From positions 124,001 to 188,000 of the forward strand of contig JABRVX010000009.1 in assembly GCA_039961735.1 (NCBI GenBank): a DNA stretch of 64,000 nucleotides, given 5' to 3'. The notes under the pieces were generated by a model. The model was not told where the DNA came from. It saw only the letters and a list, made by a program, of their open reading frames with translations, and searched no databases. Source of the DNA: Fimbriimonadia bacterium (GTDB lineage Bacteria > Armatimonadota > Fimbriimonadia > Fimbriimonadales > JABRVX01). Positions 17,207 through 25,587 of the stretch are shown in pieces. The position numbers and the translations under genes are program-made. Each line of letters opens with the position of its first letter. The first letter of the stretch is position 1.

Positions 17207-18373
17207 ATGCCAAAGGCCGAGTACCTTCAGTACGGCGGTCAGGCGGTAATCGAGGGTGTGATGATGCGCAGCCCTCGTTTTTTTGCTGTTGCCTGCCGCG
17301 CGCCCAATCAGGAGATCGTCCTCCGCACCGAACCTGTAGAAAACACCTGGATCGGCAGGCAGAAATGGCTCAAACTGCCGTTTCTCAGGGGCTCGTTGGC
17401 GCTCCTGGACGCCATGGCGCTCGGCATCAAGGCGCTGCAGTTCGCCTCGCGCGTGCAACTGGATGAGCAGTACGAAGGCGACGGGCCGCCGAAGGAAGAG
17501 CGGATCGGACGGAACGCGCGCGAGATCCCCTTCTGGCTCGGCTTGATTGCCGTGAACGCCATCGTAGGGATACTCATTGGCCCCACCATCGGAAGCGCGG
17601 TGGTCGCCAAATTGGTGTCCCTGTGGCACAGCCTCATCTCACCGAAAGGGCTAATCATCCTCGGGGCTGCCGTGGTGCTGGTGCTCGCTCTGGTCTTGCG
17701 CCCGAAGAAGGCCGAGGAGCAGGCGGACAGCAAAGGCGCCATCAACGAGATTGCAGTGGGCGGCGCTATGGTGATGGGCCTCGGCTTTGGCGTCTTGCTC
17801 TTCGTGGTCCTCCCCACCGCAGCCGTGGATGCGTTCAAGGCGTACGAATGGACCACCGCCCAACTCAACCTGCTCGACGTAGGCCTCCGGTTCCTGATCT
17901 TCCTGGACTACGTGGCGCTCATCAGCCTCATGCCGGACATCTACCGGGTCTTCCAGTACCACGGCGCCGAGCACAAGGCGATCAACACGCTGGAGGCTCG
18001 GCAGGAACTGACGCGCGAGAACGCGCTGCGCCAGACACGCCTGCACCAGCGTTGCGGCACCAGCTTCATCGTGATCGTGCTGTTGCTCAGCCTACTGGTG
18101 TTCCCGTTCCTTCCGCGGCCCGAGATATGGTTTCGGGTACCGCTGCATATCGCGATCCTCTTCCCCATAGCGGGTGTAGCGTACGAGGCGCTGCGGCTGG
18201 CGGGACGAATGAAGGGAAGCCTGCTGTGCACGGTGCTCTTCTGGCCTGGGCTGCTCACGCAGTTCCTCACCACCCGAGAGCCGAACGAGCGGCAGGTGGA
18301 CGTCGCTTTGGAGGCGCTGCGCTCGGTGGTGGACCAAGAAGGCGTCCGCCCGACCGAACTGGTCGTCGCCTAG
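17207..18373 (+). CDS. yqhQ: DUF1385 family membrane protein (YqhQ-like)
   Basis: 388 residues. The N-terminal YGGQAVIEGVMMRSPRFFA is the hallmark of DUF1385, followed by LRGSLALLDAMALGIKAL. Four or more hydrophobic segments lie between about 115 and 330 (WLGLIAVNAIVGILIG, LIILGAAVVLVLALVL, VMGLGFGVLLFVVLP). A QYHGAEHKAI motif with RCGTSF follows, the proposed metal-binding part of YqhQ. Function is unresolved; the family sits near rpmE and prfA in many Gram-positive and deep-branching genomes. Start ATG at 17207 directly after rpmE implies co-transcription. An insertion rich in Lys/Glu (around 165-180) separates membrane segments. Confidence 0.9.
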   Translation: MPKAEYLQYGGQAVIEGVMMRSPRFFAVACRAPNQEIVLRTEPVENTWIGRQKWLKLPFLRGSLALLDAMALGIKALQFASRVQLDEQYEGDGPPKEERIGRNAREIPFWLGLIAVNAIVGILIGPTIGSAVVAKLVSLWHSLISPKGLIILGAAVVLVLALVLRPKKAEEQADSKGAINEIAVGGAMVMGLGFGVLLFVVLPTAAVDAFKAYEWTTAQLNLLDVGLRFLIFLDYVALISLMPDIYRVFQYHGAEHKAINTLEARQELTRENALRQTRLHQRCGTSFIVIVLLLSLLVFPFLPRPEIWFRVPLHIAILFPIAGVAYEALRLAGRMKGSLLCTVLFWPGLLTQFLTTREPNERQVDVALEALRSVVDQEGVRPTELVVA

Positions 18374-18736
18374 CCCCGTTCTCGAGCTACTTGCGGCGTC
18401 CCCCGAGCGCGATGACGCTCATCGTGCATAGGCCTGGATTCCCGCGCAGGCGGGAATCCAGCGATCTCCATGCCCTGGCCCGCGTCCGCCGGGTTGCACC
18501 CACTGGACGCACACGGAAGACTCAAGGACCGCGCCGGGGCATGATTCGAACTGCCGCACGGGTGCATTCCTTGGCTATTCCGACGGGTCCAGAGGCTGGG
18601 ACCCAGCTCCGTGAATTCTCCATGCCCCGCCGGGGTACTAGCGACAGTCACCGTTCCGCGGCCCGGACTGAATCCGCGGCTTTCGAGTTCCCCCGAACGT
18701 CACGCGCTGCGAACTCGCGGTACAATGGCCGCCCGT
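18374..18736. other. Gene-free interval before tRNA-Ala
   Basis: 363 bp with no credible gene. It contains one inverted repeat (18434-18461, listed separately) and short direct repeats of TCTCCATGCCC. Nothing else recognised. Confidence 0.6.
18434..18461. repeat. Inverted repeat matching the dRS3-type pattern ATTCCC-N8-GGGAAT
   Basis: CTGGATTCCCGC (18434-18445) and GCGGGAATCCAG (18450-18461) are perfect 12-bp arms with a GCAG loop. The core ATTCCC (18438-18443), eight bases, GGGAAT (18452-18457) has the form of the Neisseria dRS3 repeat and of similar short palindromes in Proteobacteria. There is no T-run, so a terminator function is unlikely. Confidence 0.6.
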
Positions 18737-18812
18737 GGGGGCTTAGCTCAGCTGGGAGAGCGGCTGCTTTGCACGCAGCAGGTCAGCGGTTCGAATCCGC
18801 TAGCCTCCACCA
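18737..18812 (+). tRNA. tRNA-Ala (UGC)
   Basis: 76 nt including encoded CCA. Acceptor arms GGGGGCT and AGCCTCC pair with one G-T wobble. The D arm has GCTCAGCTGGGAGAGC, the anticodon loop is TTTGCAC with anticodon TGC, and the T loop is TTCGAAT in GCGGTTCGAATCCGC. All cloverleaf elements are present. Confidence 0.97.
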
Positions 18813-19157
18813 GTCCCGGGCGGCCCGATGCACGTTCGTCGTCTAGAGAAGGTTGGCCTCGGGCCAGTATCCTCGCTGCTCCCAGTCAGTCGGGTTCTCC
18901 CACTAGAACCGCCATGCTGAGTGCGGATGAATGTTGTTCGATGAGACCTTCAAGCTTCATGCGTCGGTGTGTGTTCAGCTAGGAGCCGCTGAACCTAGAG
19001 GGATGGCCGGACGACTTCCAGCGGAGGAGGGAAGGGTGCCAGATGCCGGCGGCTGCCGAGAGCCTCCGTGTCGCGATGTCGCACCAGCCGGGCTCAGCCC
19101 CCGCCGAACGGGCAGTTGCGCGCATAGGCCCGAATATGCTATTCTATAACCCGAGGT
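18813..19157. other. Gene-free interval between two tRNAs
   Basis: 345 bp with no recognisable gene; a short plus-strand open frame (18931-19149) has no family resemblance. An AT-rich stretch just upstream of the second tRNA (TATTCTATAAC) could hold its promoter. Confidence 0.5.
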
Positions 19158-19234
<77 letters not shown>

Positions 19235-19429
19235 TTCTCTTTTGGTCCCCCCACTCACTCGCCCCATAAGGTTTCCATGCCCCCGTCGCTGCCGCGGGCT
19301 CGGCCCCCACAGTGCGTTCTATCCTGTGGGCGAGGCGGGAGGCCATGCTCCGGGAGCACGCCTCCGCCCCGGCCTACTGAAGCATACGAGTGCGCGAGCC
19401 TGCTCGGGCTTTGGCTCGTCATAGTGGTG

Positions 19430-20164
19430 TCAGCACTCCATCCGAGGGCGAATGGCGTGATAGGTGGAAGCACGAAAACGTGGAGCACGTGGTCGGCGGA
19501 GCAACACCAGCCCGCCCAACAACCCCCACAGGGCCGAGGGCTCCGGCACGACGCGCACGAAGTTGTCGGTCGGATCGTGCGTCACCGCGAGCGAATCGAT
19601 CACCCGCGTGGAGAGACCCGTCCCCGTGATTCGTCCGGGGAAGCTCCAGTGAAGTTCCTCTCCGACGGAGCCCGGCCGGACGGTGAACTCGAACAGCTTG
19701 CGGTCGGAGTTCTGTGCCCCGCTGCGGTCGGTCGCGCCAATCAGCGCATAGAGCCCGCGCTGGGACACGAGTGGATAGCTGGGGTCCGTAGGCTCGACGG
19801 CATTGTCGTACATCGGCCCGTAGTCGGGCTGGTGGAACACCCTTATCGGATACCAAGTAGGGGGTGAGAAAGCGCTAGAGGCCTGGGCCACCCAGGAGTT
19901 CGCGTCGTCGTCGCCCATCAGGCTCAGTCCGTCCAGAATGAGTGTCGCCTGGAACGTCCCCCACTTCATCACGAACAGGGGGTCGACCTGGGTCATGAAG
20001 CGTATCGCGATGCGGTCACCCGGTTCGGCGAGCAGCGCGCCGGCGTTGTCCGTGCCGCGCGTGAGGTTCTCGAACCAGAGGCGCGTGACGAGCCAACCCT
20101 GTCCTGCGGCGCTTGAAGCCACACAAGACCAGCTAAGAAGAGCCACCATCCATCGGGCAATCAT
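19430..20164 (-). CDS. PEP-CTERM sorted secreted protein
   Basis: 244 residues with an N-terminal signal peptide (MIARWMVALLSWSCVASSAAGQG). The C-terminus has the PEP-CTERM sorting signal: VPEPSALWGLLGGLVLL (VPEP motif then membrane segment) and an Arg cluster RRPRAPR; about 15 residues follow. Such proteins are processed by exosortase and retained at the surface or exopolysaccharide. The body (LVTRLWFENLTRG, PLFVMKWGTFQATLILDGL) looks beta-rich with no enzymatic motif. ATG 20164 is fixed by a strong promoter whose -10 box includes an upstream ATG (20200). No exosortase gene is in this window. Confidence 0.8.
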   Translation of the reverse strand: MIARWMVALLSWSCVASSAAGQGWLVTRLWFENLTRGTDNAGALLAEPGDRIAIRFMTQVDPLFVMKWGTFQATLILDGLSLMGDDDANSWVAQASSAFSPPTWYPIRVFHQPDYGPMYDNAVEPTDPSYPLVSQRGLYALIGATDRSGAQNSDRKLFEFTVRPGSVGEELHWSFPGRITGTGLSTRVIDSLAVTHDPTDNFVRVVPEPSALWGLLGGLVLLRRPRAPRFRASTYHAIRPRMEC

Positions 20165-20198
20165 CACAAGCCAATCCTCTTCAGAAGATCGCCTATCC

Positions 20199-20227
20199 AT
20201 TATACGCCCGTTTTCGCCCCTGTGCAA
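20199..20227 (-). promoter_or_regulatory. Sigma-70-type promoter for the PEP-CTERM gene
   Basis: On the minus strand, TTGCAC (20227-20222) and TATAAT (20204-20199) are separated by exactly 17 bp. Transcription would begin about 20192, giving a leader of roughly 28 nt before the ATG at 20164. Confidence 0.75.
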
Positions 20228-20313
20228 CTTACGGGCGCGCGAGAGTGGTCTCTTCTCTGCAGGCACTCGCAGACGAAGATGGGGATAGAGGATTCTAGAC
20301 GGTAGTTGGTGCT

Positions 20314-20400
20314 GGTGCCATGGGCAACTCGTTGTCCCTGAACAGGGGTCAGGCCGATGACGGACACTGTGATCACGGGCAACGAGTTGCCCATGGCACC
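20314..20400. repeat. Palindromic unit with perfect 21-bp inverted arms
   Basis: Bases 20314-20334 are the exact reverse complement of 20380-20400, separated by 45 bp. Each arm also contains an inner palindrome built on GGGCAAC and GTTGCCC. The element resembles a REP-like or small MITE unit; it encodes no protein and has no T-run. Confidence 0.75.
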
Positions 20401-20620
20401 CAATCCGCGTACGCAGACTCCCTTCCTTCGGCGAGTCGGGGTGAAGGGTGCAGCAAGGGCCACTGAGCTCGACTTGGAAGGGGACCTCAGAGGCGGTAAG
20501 CCCGTTGGGGCTGCCGGCGATGCCGACACTCCGGGTAGGTATCATCTCGGATGCCGCGAAACCGACCTGCCGCCGCATAGCCGGTCGGAACTCCGCAGAC
20601 GACACCGAAGGAGCCTTCTC

Positions 20621-21844
20621 GTGACCGTTGACGAACAACTCGAGGTCCTGCGCAGAGGAGCCGAGGAGATCATCTCCGAAGAGGAGCTTCGCGCCAAGCT
20701 GGAGCGTTCGATAGCCACCGGCAAGCCGCTCCGCGCGAAGCTGGGTGTGGACCCCACCGCTCCTGCGGTCACGCTCGGTTGGGCCGTGGTGCTGCGCAAG
20801 CTTCGCCAGTTCCAGGACCTGGGTCACGAGGCATGTCTCATCGTCGGCGACTTCACCGCGATGATTGGAGATCCGAGCGGCAAGAGCAAGACAAGGAAAC
20901 AGCTGAGCCGGGAAGAGGTCCAGCAGCACGTGCGCGCAGTGGAACCGCAGCTCTACAAGATCCTAGACCCCGAGCGCACACGCATCTATTACAACGCCGA
21001 CTGGTTGGGCAAGATGGACTTCGCGGACGTGATCCGCCTCGCCTCCAAGACCACCGTCGCACGTATCCTGGAGCGGGACGACTTTACCAACCGTCTGCGC
21101 GAGGAGAAGCCGATCGGCCTGCACGAGATCCTTTACCCGCTGTGCCAAGGACAGGACTCGGTGCAGATAGAGTCGGACGTCGAGCTGGGAGGGACCGACC
21201 AGAAGTTCAACAACCTGGTCGGACGCAACCTACAGCGCGAGATCGGCCAGGAGCCGCAGGTGGTGCTGCTGATGCCGCTTTTAGTGGGCCTGGACGGCGT
21301 GGAGAAGATGTCGCAGTCGCTGGGCAACTACATCGGCATCACGGAAGAGCCGTTCCAGATGTATGGCAAAGTGATGTCCATTCCGGACCACCTCATCGAG
21401 AACTACTTCACTTTGGCGACGGACGTGCCGTTGGACGAGGTCGAGCGGCTGGTACGCGGCATCGAGCAGGGCACAGAGCATCCGATGGAAGTGAAGAAGC
21501 GGCTGGCGCGCGAGATAACCACCATCTACCACTCGCAGGCGGAGGCACTGGCGGCTGAGGAGCAGTGGCTAACCCAGTACAGTAAGCGCGAGGGACCGAC
21601 GGAAGTGCCCGAGGCCGACATACCCGCAGCTGCAATTCGCGATGGACGGGTGTCTTTGGCAGCGCTCATCGCGGGATTGGGGCTGGCGTCCTCGAACGGC
21701 GAGGCGCGACGGCTGATCCAACAGGGCGGGGTGCAGCTCGACGGTGAACGTATCAGCGATCCGATGGCGACGCTTCTACCTGTCGACCTAAGCGGCAAAG
21801 TGCTGAAGGTAGGCAAGCACCACTATCGGCGAATGCGATCGTAG
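20621..21844 (+). CDS. tyrS: Tyrosyl-tRNA synthetase, with unusual HIGH and KMSKS motifs
   Basis: 407 residues, the size of the TyrZ/Thermus-type bacterial enzyme. The class I catalytic core is clear: KLGVDPTAP..., LRKLRQFQDLGH, GDFTAMIGDPSGKSKTR, YPLCQGQDSVQIESDVELGGTDQKFN and EKMSQSLGNYIGI. A C-terminal S4-like RNA-binding domain starts near residue 340 (ASSNGEARRLIQQGGVQLDGE). The position that is normally HLGH reads TLGW, and KMSKS reads KMSQS. GTG at 20621 follows AAGGAG; upstream in-frame codons lack family resemblance. It charges tRNA-Tyr in the cytoplasm. Whether the altered motifs are normal for this clade cannot be settled here. Confidence 0.92.
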   Translation: MTVDEQLEVLRRGAEEIISEEELRAKLERSIATGKPLRAKLGVDPTAPAVTLGWAVVLRKLRQFQDLGHEACLIVGDFTAMIGDPSGKSKTRKQLSREEVQQHVRAVEPQLYKILDPERTRIYYNADWLGKMDFADVIRLASKTTVARILERDDFTNRLREEKPIGLHEILYPLCQGQDSVQIESDVELGGTDQKFNNLVGRNLQREIGQEPQVVLLMPLLVGLDGVEKMSQSLGNYIGITEEPFQMYGKVMSIPDHLIENYFTLATDVPLDEVERLVRGIEQGTEHPMEVKKRLAREITTIYHSQAEALAAEEQWLTQYSKREGPTEVPEADIPAAAIRDGRVSLAALIAGLGLASSNGEARRLIQQGGVQLDGERISDPMATLLPVDLSGKVLKVGKHHYRRMRS

Positions 21845-21954
21845 TTTCGCCGTCTCGGCGATAGCTGATCCGGCGGCACGCGAGCAGCGCATCGGCCCTC
21901 TCTGGTCCCGCGGCAGGTATCCTATGGCACCGACCACCCTGCAAGGAGCCTGCG

Positions 21955-22515
21955 ATGAACGTCTGCGTGATCCACTCCCACCCCAAGCCGTACGGCAGCC
22001 TGAACTACGCATTCGTCGAGGCCTACGTGCGGGGTGCCGAAAGCGCGGGCCACGTGGCGAGAGTGCTGGACCTCTACCGCATGCACTACGAAACGTGCCT
22101 CGTCCTTGCCGACGACTGGGTGCAGCCGCTGGAGCCCGATCTCGTTCGCGCGCAGCAGACCATCCAGTGGTGCGACCATCTGGCGGTCATCTTCCCGCTG
22201 TGGTGCAACACCACGCCGGCCCGCCTGACGGGCTTCATCGAACGCGCCTTCGCCCCCATCGCCGCGGAGTTCAAGAAGGACAAGTGGCATCCTCTGCTCA
22301 CCGGTCGCAGCGCACGAGTGCTCATCACCGCGGACGCACCGAAAGAGAGCATCGAACAAGCAAACTCCGCACGCATCCAAGTGTGCAGCATGCTTTCCTG
22401 GGCGGGGATGGACCCTATCGAGTACCGCCTTTTCGACTTGGTGGCGAAGTCCACGATGAAACAGCGCAAGGAGTGGGTCAGAGAGGTCGAGCAGTTCGGT
22501 GCGAACCTCCCCTAG
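21955..22515 (+). CDS. Flavodoxin-like NAD(P)H:quinone oxidoreductase
   Basis: 186 residues of the Flavodoxin_2/MdaB-NQO fold. It begins MNVCVIHSHPKPYGSLNYAF, where the SHP..GS loop contacts FMN/FAD phosphate, followed by VLDLYRMHYE, then the isoalloxazine-binding FPLWCNTTPARLTGFIERAF (usually FPLWWGGMPA). These proteins reduce quinones by two electrons, avoiding semiquinone radicals. ATG at 21955 has an AAGGAG ribosome site. The Maf gene overlaps its end, so the two are probably co-expressed. Substrate is not predictable. Confidence 0.88.
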   Translation: MNVCVIHSHPKPYGSLNYAFVEAYVRGAESAGHVARVLDLYRMHYETCLVLADDWVQPLEPDLVRAQQTIQWCDHLAVIFPLWCNTTPARLTGFIERAFAPIAAEFKKDKWHPLLTGRSARVLITADAPKESIEQANSARIQVCSMLSWAGMDPIEYRLFDLVAKSTMKQRKEWVREVEQFGANLP

Positions 22516-23092
22516 TGCCGTGCGGCCTCGTCTCATTCTGGCTTCGGCCTCGCCCCGCCGGCGCGAGCTGCTGGCCTCGCTCGGCTTGCGGTTCGACGTG
22601 ATCCCGAGCGAAGTGGACGAGACCGTGCCCGACCTGCTTCCCGACCCCTGCCTTACAGCGCGGCGGCTCGCGGCGGCCAAGGCCGAAGCAGTCGCGCGTC
22701 TCCATCCCGATGCCGTGGTTGTTGGTGCAGACACCCTGGTGTGCCTCGGCCGCCGCTCGCTCGCGAAACCCGCCGATGAGGCCGATGCGGCGAGGATGCT
22801 ACGGCTGCTCTCCGGCAAGACGCACCGCGTTATTACCGGGATTGCGGTATGCGGGAAGGGACGGACAGCGCGCGCATCGGAAACTACATGGGTGACGTTT
22901 CGCCCGCTCATGGAACAAGAAATCCTGGAGTATGTCCGCACCGGCGAACCATTGGATAAGGCGGGTGCGTATGGAATACAGGCGGGAGCTGGGAGCTTTG
23001 TTGCGCGCGTCGAGGGCTGCTACAATAACGTGGTCGGCCTTCCGGTAGCGCGACTGGTTCGCCTGCTGCGCTGGGCGGGCGTTCTCGACTAA
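22499..23092 (+). CDS. maf: Maf-like nucleoside triphosphate pyrophosphatase
   Basis: About 197 residues. The N-terminal LILASASPRRRELLASLGL is the Maf signature; further blocks are ADTLVCLG, LAKPADEADAARMLRLLSGKTH, ETTWVTFRPL and KAGAYGIQ. Maf proteins hydrolyse non-canonical or canonical NTPs to NMP and pyrophosphate and are linked to cell-division arrest. The start could be GTG 22499, overlapping the flavoprotein stop by 17 bp, or GTG 22520, which fits the usual short N-terminus better. Neither has a strong ribosome site. Confidence 0.93.
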   Translation: MRTSPSAVRPRLILASASPRRRELLASLGLRFDVIPSEVDETVPDLLPDPCLTARRLAAAKAEAVARLHPDAVVVGADTLVCLGRRSLAKPADEADAARMLRLLSGKTHRVITGIAVCGKGRTARASETTWVTFRPLMEQEILEYVRTGEPLDKAGAYGIQAGAGSFVARVEGCYNNVVGLPVARLVRLLRWAGVLD

Positions 23093-23161
23093 AGCGCCCC
23101 GGTCGTCGCAAGATGTGATCCGCGGCTCGGAGTGGGGTCGCGTCCATAGGAGGAAACTCAG

Positions 23162-23830
23162 GTGAAGAGAGTTTTGTTATCGTTGGCTGTTTTCGGCCTG
23201 TTGAGCGTGGCGCTGGCCCAGACCACGGCGCCGCCGCAAGGACCGCCCAAGGGACCCGTCGTGGGACCGGGGCAGACTAAGAACGAGACTCCGCAGCAAG
23301 TCGGCTCCACGGACTGGGAGCATCCGGACAACCTCAAGCGATTTCTGAAGCTCACGGATGAGCAATTCGCCAAGGTCAAGACGAACTACGAGAAGATGGA
23401 AGCGGCGAACGCCGCACTCGATCTCAAGAAGCTCGGCGACCTGGCCTACTACAAGGCGCAGAACGATAACCGCGCCAAGTTCCGGGAAGGGCTGAAGACC
23501 ATCCTGACCCAGGAGCAGTACAAAAAATACAAGGAGCAGCTCGACGAGCGCTCGCCCTACGAACTGGACGAAGTAGAGGCTGCCGGCTTGGCTGCGCTAT
23601 CCAGAACCTATCGCGAAGAGGCACAGCGCATCCAGAACGACCCGAACCTGACCAAGGAGCAGAAGGAGAAGAAGCTCCAGGAGGAGCAGATGAAGCTGCT
23701 CCAGGGCTTCGCTAGCCTCTGCAAGGGGCCGAAGAAGGAAAAGATGGAGCTGGCCGTCAAGCAGTACAAAGAGATGCTGGAGAAAAACAAGGAGTCCAAG
23801 TCAGACGACAAGTCGAAGACCGGACCGTAA
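23162..23830 (+). CDS. Secreted Spy/CpxP-like helical protein
   Basis: 222 residues with a signal peptide (MKRVLLSLAVFGLLSVALAQ) and a Pro/Gly-rich linker to about residue 48. The rest is strongly helical and charged, with LKLTDEQFAKVK and ILTQEQYKKYKEQL, which resemble the LTxxQ repeats of periplasmic chaperone-like Spy/CpxP proteins. The last 60 residues are Lys/Glu-rich. Expected in the periplasm. GTG start at 23162 follows AGGAGG. An intrinsic terminator follows at 23868-23899, so it is the end of its transcript. Family call is moderate. Confidence 0.7.
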   Translation: MKRVLLSLAVFGLLSVALAQTTAPPQGPPKGPVVGPGQTKNETPQQVGSTDWEHPDNLKRFLKLTDEQFAKVKTNYEKMEAANAALDLKKLGDLAYYKAQNDNRAKFREGLKTILTQEQYKKYKEQLDERSPYELDEVEAAGLAALSRTYREEAQRIQNDPNLTKEQKEKKLQEEQMKLLQGFASLCKGPKKEKMELAVKQYKEMLEKNKESKSDDKSKTGP

Positions 23831-24128
23831 CACCTCAGTCAGCTTCCGGCTAGTTTAGTCGTGTCTCGGGCGGCAGAAGGATCGCCGCCCGTTGCTTTTG
23901 TCCCGCCCCTCGCCGGTCGCCACGCGGGCCCGGTGGGAATGGCTCGGCCCATGCCTTGGAGTTACACGGCTGCCGATTGCTAGGGCTTCGTCAGGGTGCA
24001 CCTCGACCTATCACGCGGAGTACTCGCAGAGTGTATAGGCTCACCCGATAGCATGTGGCGAAGGAGGTAAGGTGTTTCGGCAGCACCGCTGCGCTCTGCT
24101 ACCGAAGCATACCAACGGGGATGCTGTG
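23831..24128. other. Intergenic region with terminator
   Basis: 298 bp between two convergent genes. Apart from the terminator at 23868-23899, I see only a weak open frame near 24072 preceded by AAGGAGGT, too short and without resemblance to anything. Confidence 0.5.
23868..23899 (+). terminator. Intrinsic terminator of the Spy-like gene
   Basis: GGGCGGC (23868-23874) pairs with GCCGCCC (23884-23890) around a 9-nt loop, followed by GTTGCTTTT. It lies 38 bp after the stop codon. Confidence 0.7.
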
Positions 24129-25349
24129 TCACATGCCTTGCACGAGCACTACGTCGGAATCGGAGTTGCCGCCGTCGTCTTCCTTGTTAGGCCCGGCTGA
24201 GTAGAGCTTGTAGCGGTAGTCGTCCAGGCGCTTATAGATCAGCGGTTTGCCGGTGAAAGGGTCGGTGACGAGATCGCCGAGGTTGAGCCTCGAGAGGTCT
24301 TCGGGAGTAGAGCCGTACATCCAGCGGTACTCCAGGATTGCGGCGTGGACTGCTAGTAGCTGTAGCCTCGCATGCTCGGCGCAGAACTGCTCGAACGCGA
24401 TACTCCAAGAGGGGATGAGAGCCTCCAGAATAGCGGAAGCCCACGAGCTGTCGTCGATCTGCTCCGGCTCCGGCAGACTTCGCTCCCAAAACGGCTTCTC
24501 GAGCTCTGCGAGCAACTGGCGATGGAACTCACGCAAGACGGTCCCGACGCGGCGCGCGTCTTGCTCGAAAAGTTCAGGATGTTTCGTCATCCTCTCGTAG
24601 AGGGCGTCGCGCTCAGGATCATCTGCGTCGTCCTCCAGTGTCGGGGCCGCGGCCTGTAGAAGATCCACGAAATCATCCTCCCTTGCTCGTGCTAGGAAGT
24701 CTTGCGCGATGACTATCTCACCCGTGATGATGTCTGCAAGATCGCTCTGATGTTCTAGGAGCTCCTCGCACACCTTTCGAAGGTACTTGCACTCCTCATA
24801 ATCGAGTTGGTCCAAACGACGTGCGAGAGGGGAAACACTTAAGGCTCGACACGCTTTGCCAACGAGTCCAGCCAGCAGCAGCTTCTGCTCGATGACCTGG
24901 CCCAGCCGATATCCGTCCTGAAAGCTGCCGATGGCCTGCCTCTCACGCCCGTCGGCAAAATGCACTTCCTGCTCGGTGTAAAGGAGCCGGGCAAGTTGTC
25001 GGTAGTGGCCTAGCTCTATGAGAGGAGTGTTCCAGTCTACGTTCTCCCGAAGTAGGAAGTTCTTTCGAGCGAGGCCGACCCTAACGCGGGTTAGGACGGC
25101 CTTGCAGGACGCGATCGCCCTTCGCTTGTCCTGAAGCGTAACTCGCTTTTCGGCGTCGAGCTGCTGAAGACGCTGGTATCCGCGGTTTGCTCCCAGCGTT
25201 TCTGCCGCGACAAGGAAGTCCTCGATACCGTTCTCGCCGGTCGGGTTAGGGAAGACCTGGTTCAGCAGCCACCCCGGCTCACGTCGTTCCACGGGCTCAC
25301 CCTGTACAGCGGTGCCGAGGAGTAGCAACGAGCCAAAAAGCCACAGCAT
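24129..25349 (-). CDS. Hypothetical secreted protein
   Basis: 406 residues, not recognised. A signal peptide is visible (MLWLFGSLLLLGTAVQGEP). The body is mostly helical and charged. The last 90 residues change character: LQLLAVHAAILEYRWMYGSTPEDLSRL followed by DPFTGKPLIYKRLDDYRYKLYSAGP. That pattern (EYR..YG..PEDL..L..GDPFTGKPL.Y...) is common at the C-terminus of planctomycete- and Armatimonadota-type secreted proteins and resembles the C-terminal part of pseudopilins. Function unknown. ATG at 25349 follows GAGGTGA. No obvious operon partner; the next gene upstream is the ROK kinase on the same strand, with a 238-bp gap. Confidence 0.7.
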   Translation of the reverse strand: MLWLFGSLLLLGTAVQGEPVERREPGWLLNQVFPNPTGENGIEDFLVAAETLGANRGYQRLQQLDAEKRVTLQDKRRAIASCKAVLTRVRVGLARKNFLLRENVDWNTPLIELGHYRQLARLLYTEQEVHFADGRERQAIGSFQDGYRLGQVIEQKLLLAGLVGKACRALSVSPLARRLDQLDYEECKYLRKVCEELLEHQSDLADIITGEIVIAQDFLARAREDDFVDLLQAAAPTLEDDADDPERDALYERMTKHPELFEQDARRVGTVLREFHRQLLAELEKPFWERSLPEPEQIDDSSWASAILEALIPSWSIAFEQFCAEHARLQLLAVHAAILEYRWMYGSTPEDLSRLNLGDLVTDPFTGKPLIYKRLDDYRYKLYSAGPNKEDDGGNSDSDVVLVQGM

Positions 25350-25587
25350 GTTCGTCTCACCTCACTCCAGTTGGCCAGGACATATGCCCCGGTGGCGCTC
25401 CTCGCGGTCACGCCTCGCGATGGACCGAGTGCACATCGCAAAGACAGTCGGCACCGACGTCGTTACCTTCGGATGCTGCGGAACGCAGAAGATATCGGTC
25501 TTCGCGCATCCCCATGGTTATAGACGGCTTGCTGGTGTGCGAATCGTTCGCGAGATTTTCTGGGCAGCATTCACCGACCTCGACGGG

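Larger units (their letters stand above)
20165..20620. other. Divergent intergenic region with a 21-bp inverted repeat
   Basis: 456 bp between the PEP-CTERM gene and tyrS. It holds the PEP-CTERM promoter, a large inverted repeat (20314-20400) and the tyrS leader. I looked for a T-box (the AGGGTGG...CCGCG pattern) upstream of tyrS and did not find one. Confidence 0.55.

Noticed and set aside
18480-18640. tRNA-like or tmRNA-like fold on the minus strand (TTCGAAT loop flanked by GGGGCATG/CATGCCCC)
   Set aside because: The T-arm stem does not pair correctly and no anticodon arm or acceptor could be built.
20450-20620. T-box or other riboswitch upstream of tyrS
   Set aside because: No AGGGTGG...CCGCG element or matching terminator was found; only a weak promoter-like stretch.
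20165-20929. Upstream extension of the PEP-CTERM gene frame into the tyrS coding region
   Set aside because: A TTGCAC-17-TATAAT promoter lies within the extension, and the signal peptide starts at 20164.
24072-24203. 43-codon plus-strand frame after AAGGAGGT
   Set aside because: No resemblance to any protein and overlaps the opposite gene; chance ribosome site is more likely.
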